Assembly: GCA_003864495.1 (NCBI GenBank)
Contig: ML133478.1
Location: 179,129 to 243,128, forward strand
Length of the DNA: 64,000 nucleotides
Direction of reading: 5' to 3'
DNA from: Nemopilema nomurai
Taxonomy: Eukaryota; Cnidaria; Scyphozoa; Rhizostomeae; Rhizostomatidae
Below are positions 1 to 12,300 of this stretch, in pieces; the stretch's first letter is position 1, and each line of letters opens with the position of its first letter. The notes under the pieces are model-generated. The model made no database searches. It was given only the letters and a program-made list of their open reading frames with translations, and had not been told where the DNA came from. The position numbers were made by a program, and so were the translations under genes.

Positions 1-352
1 TGTCCAGACTCAGCACTCCGCGTTCCTCAAAAAGTCTGGAATCACAAGTTACGTCCAGCGATTTTATGCCGATGAAAAGTCCATGATTCTGGCCTTCCAG
101 TCATTCGTTCAGTCACGTGACCCGGACATTCTCGCTGGCTATGAGATTCAGATGCTGTCCTGGGGCTACTTGATAGACAGGGCAAAAGAGCTGGACATCT
201 TGCTGTGCCCCCTGCTGTCAAGGACCTCTGACGTCGAAGTGAACCCAGTTGTCAACAAAGGGGCTGACATTGGGGAGCTCTTCGGACACCCAAACGATGT
301 GAAAATCAACGGGAGGATTCTCTTGAATGTTTGGCGGATAATGCGAAGTGAA
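1..352 (+). CDS. REV3L: REV3L window exon 1 (5' truncated): exonuclease-like region
   Basis: Open from base 2 through 352 (117 codons), cut by the window edge. It encodes [18 protein letters not shown], the counterpart of the Exo II segment of B-family polymerases, where the catalytic Asp is missing, as in known REV3 proteins. It ends ...WRIMRSE at a GTCAGT donor (353). The reading frame runs on past the donor to 574, but that part is intronic: the next exon resumes the family sequence exactly. Confidence 0.93.
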
Positions 353-3300
353 GTCAGTACTGAGAATTTTTTTCAAGCTCGTTGGGTTGATGAGCATATC
401 CTACTTTTTTATTCGATGGTTATCATAGAACGTTTTCTACCTTGGCGCACTATTTTGTTCGTAACGGTGGTGCTTTTCATTTCTAAAACAACTGAGACAT
501 ATCAAGAATCAAGTCATTCTGCCTGTGTTATGAACTGTGACATTCAAAGTTCCCAGGTTTTGGCAATTTATTAGTCTTTTGAATACTCGTTAAGTTTGAC
601 TTCTTTTGATCGACCTTTGAGCACTTAGATGTTGCCTTTAATGTATTATTTTTGTTTCCCACTTGGTATGCACTTTATTTAAGATGACGTATAATCTCGT
701 TCTTTATCCCAGGTGACCTTGCGCGTGTACTCTTTTGAAAGCGTGGCCTTCCACGTTCTCCACAAGCGATTGCCAAAGTACCCTTTTCGCACTCTGTCCT
801 CGTGGTGGACCCATCAGACATCGCTGCACAGGTGGAAGGTCATTCAGTATTACGTCACGCGATGCCGTGCAAACGTGGAAATGCTTGTGAGGACGGACTT
901 CATAAGTCGGACAAGTGAACTCGCAAGGCTGTTTGGGATTCTGTTTTTTTCTGTCATTTCACGAGGAAGTCAGGTTAGGCCAAACTCACTCTACGAGTGC
1001 TTTCCTGACACTTCCCATGTTTTGAAAAGCAGAACTTACTATTTTTGCGACAAATCTTTCAGTCATCTTTCCTTCAAATACTGTTTGATCTTTGAAATTC
1101 TTGTTTCCTCTCGCAGTACCGCGTCGAAAGCATGATGCTCCGCATCGCCAAACCGATGGGCTTCATTCCCGTTTCACCAAGCGTTCGCCAGCGTGCTCTG
1201 TAAGTTCTCACAACTTTTCATTCTTGCCTAGTGTTCCTTGGTCATCATCTAATCTCATGGCTTATATAGACTTGCATGACTGTCAAATTACACGACATGA
1301 AATGCTTCTTTAACGACCAAGATAATGGTAACTGCAAACCTGACCCTCTTCCTCAAAGACGTAACAATGACGTGTGTTGCATCGCTTTCTATTTACTTCC
1401 TGATGGCGGTGGCATTGTTTTGAATTTCCTAGAATGGCTGCCCCGGAAGTGATTCCTCTGGTGATGGAGCCCGAATCTCGTTTCTACACCGATCCTGTAC
1501 TGGTCCTTGATTTCCAATCTCTGTATCCGTCCATCATTATTGCCTACAATTACTGCTTTTCTACATGCCTTGGGCGCGTCGCAAACTGGAGCGAGTAAGT
1601 CTTCCACCCTTCCAAGTCTTTGGTCATATTTCACAAGAATTCAAGTTCTAGCATGAAATCAGCAAACACCCATTAGCCAACCGCTGCTTCTAATAAACTA
1701 GCCAACTATTGTTGCTATAGTTGACCATCATTGAATGTCGTCAGGAAAATTCCCTAACATTTTTGTTTCTTTTATCGTATGCTGCCAGTTCATATATTTA
1801 CTGCCTATCACTCAGATTACATTTGCAATGCAGTGGAATCATCACAATCAACTTGCATTATCATATGTGGTCATAAGAGCTTTTAGACTTTTCTCTCATT
1901 ATTGAGCGTCGTTCTTGTCTTGTCAACTTTCAGGCCTGGTAATTTCAAGTTCGGTGCAACATCACTCTCTTTGCCAACTCCAGTGCTAGAGGTGATTTAT
2001 TTGCTTTTCTGCTATCAAATCTTTCCATGGCACTTATTTCAACAAGTTTTGTCTACTCAATACAGTTAACTTGCAAAATGTGACATTTTACATTATTCTT
2101 AAATTGTTTAATATCTAATGGCCATACTTTGTTAAAATAAGAACCCTTATAGCAGTTTTAATGCTGGAAAACATTTTACTTTTGTGTACAATTTTTACAA
2201 TTTTCAATGAATGAGCTATTACAACAATGCAAGCTTAAAGAATAGGTGTTACACCAAAAGAATATTTGCAATATTTCAAGAACTTTTGCATTTTCGGAAG
2301 TTGATAGTAGCAGTGTTTTGTAAAATCACTGATTCATAATTTGAGGGATTTGAAGATGATAAAAATTTTTCTCTTGCTATAGAAAATCAGAGATGATATT
2401 CACGTTTCCCCAAACGGTGTTGGTTTTGTCAAATCAAGTGTGAGAAGAGGAATTCTTCCAAGGTATGTTTGTGGTTTCAATGGGATTTCTGCATTGTTGA
2501 TGAAAAAGTCTTCATTAATTTGAAAATTCTATTAGCAATAATTTTATATATTTTATTTTTCTTGTCGTAGGATGTTGGATGATATTCTAAAGACAAGAAT
2601 CATGGTTAAAAACTCCATGAAAAAGAATAAAGAGAACAAGGCAATTGAATTTTTTTCAACAGTAATCTTGCTACTTGAATTCAAATTGGCTGTAATACGT
2701 TGGTTTACAAAGTGGGACATGTACATAACATTTTTTGTTTGTTCCATTTAAATATTTTCTTTTTCCCCTGCATCTCTGTCTCCTCTCATTCTTCACTTCA
2801 CCTATAATGGGTTCACATCTCGCTTCACCAAATCAGTCGACGTAGTCCCCGTTTCTCTTCAGAATTCGGCTCGTCCTTTCACTTATGCTAATATCTTTCA
2901 CCACAGGCTCTGTACAGAATGCTTGATGCTCGACAGCTGGGCCTAAAACTAATTGCAAATGTCACTTACGGATACACCTCCGCAAACTTTTCAGGCCGCA
3001 TGCCCTGTGTGGAGGTATTTTACATCTCTTGCTGCATTTCATTGCATCAAATGCTTATTTTCGCGCAAACATGGCGTCATTTAAACTTTATTCATTTACA
3101 TGGTACGCTGTAGAGTGTTCGCATATTTTATCAGAGGTTTCTTGTTACCTGCCTCAAGTAACTCGCAAATGATTTCCCCATTTTAGTCCCTCTTTCCGCG
3201 TCATTTCTTAGTATTCATCTTACTGTTCTTTCTTAAGATTCCTGACAATGTAACGTCCTTAATCCCAGCAGATTTTTAAATTTCTTGATTTTTCTTTTCT

Positions 3301-6300
3301 CTCAAATTTGTTCTCTGATGGCGTGCAAGTCCTAAGGTCAGTTTGGTTTGTCTTAAAAGAATTCGAAGCCAGTACTTGATGCCATGGAAATTTTACTGGG
3401 AGAAATCTTCAATACTGTTAGAAGCATGTAGGTTACGTCATTTTTCCGCTAACCCTTCCCATCAGGCTGGTCATTTTTCTCTTCCAGATCGCGGACAGCG
3501 TCGTGCGAAAAGGCCGCGAAGCACTCGAAACTGCCATCAACCTTATTAATTCGACGGAGCGGTGGAACGCACGCGTTGTTTATGGGGACACTGACAGGTA
3601 CAGGCAATTTGTTCATTTAATGCCGTTGAACCATTCTCGAGTTACTCTTTTTTATTTTTCTATTTCTAGCAAAGATGCATTCTACCTGAAATCAGCTTGT
3701 TCTTAAGCTCCCGTGCTCTTTTCATATCTTATTAACGCCCTGGCGGTGTATTCTGTTCATTCGTGCGCAGAAGGAAGAAATTTGTTTGAGGATCATTTGA
3801 TGTCGTTTTGATGGGAATAGAGAGAAAGATCTTGTCTAATGTTTATGCCTAATGTGGAAGGGATAGTTTTAACTATGTCACAAAGCTACTGCGGCCTTTT
3901 TACAAAGTTCTTCATGTATGCAGAGCGAGCATTAATCTGTGCCATTAGTAAGCAGAAATGTACTCAGTGTGGATCCTGGTGGGATTCATTACAAGTGATT
4001 TACAACCAGTACCATATTCTAGTGAAGCATGAAAATTTCGTTGGAACAATTTTGTTGATACCACGTATTTTGTTGATCTAAGCAAAGGTATTCTTATAAA
4101 ATGACCCAGCCTCTTTTCATGCTGTCAGTTTGCCTGTAATGTTCAAGATTGCGGGAAACCTTTCTCTGCTCAGCATTTTTGTTTTGCATTATTTTTTGCT
4201 GTCTCATTCAATATTCCTTTATTGTTGGCAAGACCGCCAGATGATTTCTAAGAGTGATGAAATTTGTTGATGAGTTTTTCATGCCGTTCAGACCACAATG
4301 GAAAAATTGATCAGAGACTTTTAAAAGAACCAATTTTGTTGCTTAGTGATATACTCATGTTTTCAGCTATATTTTTGGACCAATACATTCCACATTCTGA
4401 TGGAATTTCGCGTTACCATGGCAATTGAAATGCCAATTAATTATACCCACTTTATTTTCAAAAGCCTCCATTTGAGAGAGATGTTTTTTGATTAAATGAT
4501 GATTTCTGTGTCTTTTCCTCATTCAATGATTTTTGTGATTATTGATAGCCTTTATTAAAAAACCAAATTTCATTTGAACACCATTCTGCAATTTGTAGCC
4601 TAAAAATCCAGAAAAACCAATTTAGCTAGATGTTATTTTAACATTCTTCTACCTTTCAGCATTTAAAGGGTATCTTTTATGATTTCCAGTGTCTTTGTAC
4701 TCATGAAAGGAGCGACGAAGAAAAAAGCCTTCGAGATTGGAAATGAAATTGTTGATGCTGTGACAAAAATGAATCCCCAGCCAATGAAACTAAAGTTTGA
4801 AAAGGTGCCTACTATGCTTTTTCATCGGGATTTTCACAATTTAAAATCTTTGTTTTTAAAGTTCATTTTATGGGGCAACATTCTAGGGCCTGACAACATA
4901 GTCTCAAACCTTTTATTTGTGATTGTTTGGTTAATGCTTATGTGAGATTTTAATGGCATTCAAGAACCATAACCGAATGTCTAAGATTCGGTTAAAATGA
5001 ATTTGAGAATTATCAAAATTTAATGGCATAGAGTTGAGAGAAAGCTAAAGGTAAAGCTAAGCATAAATACGTATTGTGCCACGAAATATTCATTTAAGGA
5101 CATACCCGCCCAAGTGACAGTACGGTGGCTGGAAATTTAAAAGCCATAAAGTTCTGCATGGTTTTGTAGGGAGTATTTTTATCGTGCCTTGCTATGACCG
5201 CTGTAACGTCCTTAATTCTGTCGTGTTTATTAAGAGACAGCATTTCGTTTAGGTCTACATGCCATGCGTTCTACAGACGAAGAAGCGCTATGTTGGGTAC
5301 ATGTACGAGACTGTTGACCAAAAGGAGGCTGTCTTTGACGCCAAGGGCATCGAAACCGTCCGCAGGGACTCTTGTGCTGCTGTTTCCAAGGTGAGAAACG
5401 CCTGATCCAAATTAGGCCATCCTAGCTTGCAGTGAGGGGCGTTCTAATGACTTCGTTAATTTCTGTCGAGGAGGAAGTTGGAGTGTTATCTTGTTGACTT
5501 CAAATGTACGATAACTTGAAACTTAGCTTGGTCGATTACTCTCGCTTGGAAGAAACGGTTCATGTGGATGCTATATCTTTGATACAGGACCGATTTCCAG
5601 CGAAGGGCGATATCTGCCAAAACAATTGGGCCATTCAAGATGAGTTGCAAATGAAAGCTGGGTGCATTCGTTCTATGCGTCTAATCCTGATTAGGTTGGC
5701 ACTTCATTCGCCTACATTTGGTTGCTTTTAACCCTACTGGAACTTTTCCTCTGTCCCTTTTCAAGATTTCTTGCGCGCAGCAGTTTCGAGTGCACGGTTT
5801 CGATTGACCGAATCTGAAGGGAATTGCGCGGATTTCTACATTATCATGGAGTCAACCTGTCGCTTCATAATTTCTTCATTCATCAGTCGATGTTGTCTTT
5901 GCGTAGGAGCATCTGTGATAACGTATACTTAGCGAAATGCTTCTTTAGCAATTTGGCTCGAATGATAAAATACTTGATACGTTATCTTGCGTGAGTCATT
6001 TACACATTTAAGCTTTCCAGCCAACGCCATTACTGCTATCTATTTATCATACTTAAAAAGAAGACCGCCCTCTTTTCATTGTCTTATTTTAATTATTGTC
6101 CACCAGTAGCCACACCTTTCTTAAATTCCAAATCTTTAATTCCAGTAGACACATGTTCAATACATTCCTTTCCTCTAATAATTCATTCAACGACTTTTGA
6201 TCCTTTGATACAGAATATCCTTTCTATTTACACCATACAATCCTTCACCTGGTCCATTTTCATTCCTTTTGGCTCATTGGTTTTCTTGTAATCGACAGAT

Positions 6301-9300
6301 AATACATCTCTGTGATGAATAGTCAAAAGTTTGCCCTGAGTTTAATGGCAGCCTTTTCATGCATCATGGCATTTCTTGTGAATTTTTTTACACTCCAGCA
6401 TTCCATTTTTTATGTCTGGGGTTCTTCCACTTGCCCGACTCCATCGGCTAAATCCCTTTTGAAAATTAGTAAATTGTTTTATGATTCGATTTTATTTTCT
6501 AAGAAAAAGGCGTTTTGACGTGAAAACCATTTGAATACTTCTATGGTTTAATCTAAGGTTCTTTCTAATATTTGTCAATCCAAATGTACTCATTTTTTCG
6601 AAAAAACTATTAATAATTCAGGGTCAGGTTTCTTCAGGTACAAAGAGATTTGTCAGTCTTAATGGATTAGGTGACTGGAATTTTGTCAGTTTTAAATGTT
6701 CTTAGCGCTTGTCTCACACAAACAGTTGGCTGCAAGCAAAGGATGGTTACGAGTTTGGAATATTTATGACATCCCTTTGGAGCTGAAGCGGAAGTTTTTA
6801 TAAAGCACTGACAGAACAGTTTTCTTTTGACCCACCTCAGAGTGGAAAAGGTCGTGTAAGGAGCTAAAAGGTTAGCAAGACTTAACAACCTAAGGGCGGT
6901 CCAGAAAAATGTTTTCCCTGTTTCAATGTCCGTGTGGTCTTTTGCTCAAGGTTTCAGGGGTTCTGCAAAAGCTGCTATTTGGATGCAAGATTAATTGTGC
7001 AAGACGTTTTTACTGATATTATATCCAACTTAACCATAGATGTTGCTTGCTAGCCTCTTTTAGGAGAAGAGCTGCCTCTTGTTCGTGAAGCCGCCATGCC
7101 TAAATAACTGTGATTTGGTCATTTGGCTCGATAGTCCTTAGAAAGCAAGAATCTGTAATAGCGAAGATGGGGAAATTTTTATGGGACGGATTGTCTTCTC
7201 GTTCTGTAGGCGATTGTTTTCTTCTATCAGCTTTTAGGCCCAAGATTTAGGCCCTTTAATCCAGGGAGCCTACTTTTCCTTTAGGTCTGTCAGTAAGTTG
7301 TTGTGATTACTCGACTCTTGGTATAACATTGTCTGTTACGTGAGTCAGCTATTCTGTCCCGGCATGCAGTTGAATTGATTCACCTTTGCGTGTACCTCTG
7401 TTAGCGTTCTCTCAGTTCGAGGCTGGCTCATAATGGCTATCAGTTAACATGATTTCTTATCAGTCTACAGCTAACGAGACCTGTTTAGTGGAATTTGGTG
7501 ACTGAGAAAGTCAATGCTATAAATCCTCTCTTTAGACAACTCCAACATTTGTCTTTTCAGATTCTTGAACGATCACTGAAAACTCTGTTTGAGACAAAGG
7601 ATCTCAGTTTGGTGAAAAGGTATACACAACGACAGTTCACTAAAATCATGGAAGGAGAGTTTCGATACAGGACCTGACATTCGCCAAGGAGTACCGCGGA
7701 ATGAAGAATTACAAGCCCGGAGCTTGTGTACCGGCTTTGTCTATAGCCAGGTAAGGGTCCGGACCAAGGCAGTTTTGGCTAAAGCCTGATGCGCAAAAAT
7801 GCTTTTTTTTTCTGCAAGTTTGGCAGCTCGCATTTCGAACTTAGATGTATGCCTGAATAGCAAGGTGTTAAGTTTCTAAATATTACATGCTTTGCAGCTT
7901 TAGTTTAATTTATAATATCTAAATACTTCTCACTAATTGATATAGCAGAGATAGTATTCATGTGACCTCGCTCCATGATAGACTACAAAGAATAATTTTG
8001 ACAGCAAAATCTTTTAATTATTAAAAACGTGATCTATTTTGCAGAAAAGCTAGCAAATTATAAGTAGCCATCCATCATAACAAAGCTGTTGTCGATTGTA
8101 GGCGATTGATAGCTCAGGCAAGCGAGCAGAGCCTCGTTCTGGCTACAGAGTTCCTTACGTCATCGTTTATGGCACCCCGGGATTGCCTCTTATTCAACTA
8201 GTGAGGAGGTACGAATTCACTAATTGTTATATAACAACAACCAGCCAATCGAACTTGGGAATGTACCTCTAGAATAGTGAAATCAAATTGAAGTCTTTGT
8301 TGCTTTGAGTTTGCTAGAGATGGAGCTGCATAACGGCGAGTAAATGAAACTTCATAATTAAATCCAGAAGAACTATTGCAAATCGTTGCATACAGTGCAG
8401 GTTCCGCCAGGGCTTCTTTTAGAAAATAAGTTTTCAGTTAATTTATTTTGGATTCTAGTGAACTCAGGCCAGTGAAACGTCCGTTCGTCTTCAATTCCTT
8501 CTTAGATTTCTCATCCGTATATTGAATGGATATCTTAGTTTGCTATTTAGCCACATGATGCCCCTTTACTCGATCGACCCCATGACCCCTATCTATCCCG
8601 TGATGCGCCTGTACTTGGCAAAGGCCCCATCAATGAAGTATTCAAGATCTTTCAGAAGAGGGAGCTTACTATGGGGTCTATCTGGGTTTCCAATCACTCC
8701 GTTGCACAGTTGCGTAGCCACTCGTCATCGTCCATTTAAGACCTTTTGTGAACGCGAAGCAAGACGAGACTGTCTCAGACGCGCCACCAAAATCCTTCAG
8801 CTGTACACCTAATCTTGTTTGCACAAAACATTGCGAGGCTCGATCACAGATTTTTTAATTCTTTGTCGTCATCGTTACACCATTCGGAGGGAACGTTACT
8901 CTGCCCTTTAGACACTTATGTATTTATTTTGCAAATAGTTTTCACGTTTCTCAGATTTGACCAGACACTTAATCCGAATACCAAGATTGACTGGAAATGC
9001 TGCTTTGCCTTTCAAAAATGGGCCCGTCTTTTTTGGATGGCATAGCCTCAGTTGTGGTGAAACATTTGGTCTCTCTGATCCTTTTTCTCCACAAACAAAC
9101 ATTTTTGTGTCTGAGCATAGTTTAAATAAGTGGCTAGAAATTCCAAAAATACAGCTTCTTCGTATTAAAAAGATCCTTCTTCATGGATCTGAGGATTTTC
9201 TGACTGGATGACATCACAATGCTTCTATTGACCAATTTCTGTTCATTTCTACTTCTCTTCACGCGTAGCTGATCTTAACGGCAAATTGGCTGCAGAGAGA

Positions 9301-12300
9301 TGCCCATCACATTAGCTTTGACGTTTCTGCTTTCAGAATCAATACCTATTAATTGTAATATATATTCCTGTGTATGGTCTCGAAGCATAACGATGGCAAA
9401 GACATAGTTTACAGCTAATTTTATTGTTCAGTCAACTGTTGAGTTAATAACGATGTTGAACTGACAAAAAGAAGGTTAAGCTATTGACTATTGAAGAAGA
9501 TTTTTATCCGTATTGAAATGATGAACTGACATCGTTTTAATGACTTTTAATTCAATAATTGTTCACTTTCCGAGTCAGTCTAATTCTTGTCATGCTTGTA
9601 TTTTTGTGATCTTCAGGAAATTGGTCCTTTCAAGATCCGATGGATAAGGCCAATAACTCGTCCAGCTCGTGTTAGCTTACAGCGCGATTTCATCTTTTGA
9701 TTCATTCGTTTTCTTTATCCGAGAGGGCGTTCACAAGGCATAATACTATCTTGCTCTGTTTCAGGCCAGAAGAACTATTTCAAGACCGGACGCTTCGTTT
9801 AAATGGGTCATATTACATAACGAAGCAAATTGCACCAGCCTTGAGTCGCGCCTTTTCGCTCATTGGAGTCGATGTTTTCTCTTGGTAAGTGGGAAATGTG
9901 ACATTTTGACCATCTTTGATTATGCTTCCATCAAAGTAATGTCCCGGCAACACTGAACCGATTAAGTTTGGAAGGATTTTTTAAAGAGATTTAAGCAGAA
10001 AAACTCACTGGGTGAAACGGCTGCAGATCTTGCTTTTCAATGATCTTTTAACATGAGCAGCACCTATTTCACGTCCATAGAGGCTGCTCTTCTTTCAAGC
10101 AAAGTTAGATTTTAATGTTAGATTCTGTCAAGCATTATTTACAGAAATTTCGTATTCCAATATATCCGATTTTTGATGCAAAACAACCCGTTTATGGGCC
10201 AATAAACCTTTTCCGTATTTGATAAGAAGCCGACCTTTTCTCTATTCCCAAACAGATCTTCACAATGACAGCTAAATTTTCCTGATTAAATTTTTCCCTG
10301 TATCCAGTTGATAAAAATATCCAAGTATATGCTGTTAACTCATAAATAAATTCAAAATCAAGATAGCTTGATTGTCTGCATATAACACACTTTGATACCC
10401 GCATATTTCCCAGTCACCTTTTCTTAATCTAGTAAGCAATTAGGCAGTAAAGACGATGTAGATTTTTCAATGCCAAATGGTAGGTGATATGTAACAAGAC
10501 GGAATTTGTGAACTATCAATTATTTAATAGATTTGTAGAAATCATCTTTGTGTCTGGGTCAAAGTGCTCCTGAATTTATAGATTAATCCTGAGGTGAGCA
10601 AAGCTATTAAGAGGTTGGGCCTATGTTTGTCAAAAATTCTTATTATAACCTTTTCTCTGATTAAGGTATAACGAGCTTCCCAGACCGCAGCAGATGATTA
10701 TACAAAGCAGTTCCTGTGATAATTCAAGGAAGAAGGTTCGTTCGCCTGGCCGTGAAGCTTTTGATTTCTTTTCTAATCTTCAGGCCTAGTTCGCACACAT
10801 TTCCATTGTTAGCACACATTTCCATTGGTCAAATTTCGCTGCAGTTTCAAAACAGAACTAAAGGGAGTATAATGCGCCCGAGGTAAACAGGAACACTAGA
10901 ACAGAACGAATCTTGTCTGCAACAAGTAAGTCAAAACTTTGGAATCAGAGTAGGCCAGTTTTGACCAAACCAAGAAGTCTAATCAAAGCTGGACAATCTA
11001 TCAATGCGAATCTAAAATTAGATTGAATTAATCCATTTGTCTGACTGACCCAAGCAATCCAAATAAACCAAGGTTACTCCGGACCAGCCAAACCAATCCA
11101 AAAAATATTTTAAGCAAAACGACCTGAACTGAATCCGATCCAAGCACAACCGAATCCAACCAAGACAAGCCAGCTTATGCCAATGCAGACCAATCATATA
11201 TGTGTAAACTTAACTAATCCGAACTAATCCAACTTTTCATACCCTTTCGAATTCCACTAACGAGCAGAGTAAGTTTTTCCAAGTGACTTTTTTTCCTTCA
11301 GGGTACTATATCCCAATATTTTTCCTCCGTTCACTGTCCCATTTGTGGGGAGCTCACTCGTTCCAGTTTGTGTGCCACTTGCACGTCAGATCCCCAGGGG
11401 GCTGCAACAATTCTCAGCCAAAGAATCTCGAAATACGAGAGGAAATTTGGACGGCTCAATGAGGTTAGTTTCCAATTTTCATTTATCATTTCACAATTTT
11501 TTGGATTGAAAAGTTTGCCTTGAGTGGTGCTTTGCTCATTTTAAAAAAGGAACGTCTATTTGCTTGGCATAATGTTTGAAACATTGATGTTCACCTTGCC
11601 ATTTCCTTTAAAATGAAGTTAAAATTCAGCATCTCCAGACACAACTTATACATCGCCTGGTTCTATCAAGACTTTCCCATGGCAGGCACGATATTAGGAA
11701 GAAATCGTTGATCTAATGAACTTATTTATGACGACGCAATTGAATTCATATTGCAGTAACAAAATTTGATGGATCGCAGTTTTCACTAACGGTAGCCAAA
11801 TGATGTTGGCTTTGGGAAAAACACAGGATGAAAATATTTTAATTTTGTGTTGCTCTTTTTTGTAAGCATGATCCATCATTCTTGGCCACGATACTCTTAT
11901 CATTTATCTCTAGTCTCCCTTTTGAAATTTTTGGATATTTTGGATGAAAATCTCCAAGACTAAACTGCAGACTGGCTTAAGCCGGCGGCCCTTAACTAAA
12001 GCCTTTCACAGCTCACTCTTCTGACGCAGGTCTAGCGACATTCCAGTATTATTTTATCGGTAAATCACCGTGATCAATGACTTACTGCTGTCAAGGTATG
12101 GTCTTGCCAAGATACTACATCCTGGAGGGTGCATTTGTGAGAATCGGCGCGATTTGTCACTTTCCACTTTCTATAACGAATTATTAGTGGGGCCTTGCAA
12201 CCGGCAATTCTGCCACTACAGTTTGCATCAGTCGTTTTTTAGTTGTACGCCACCCATATAATAAACATATCAACGTGTTTTGTATGATCACCCCCTTTTC

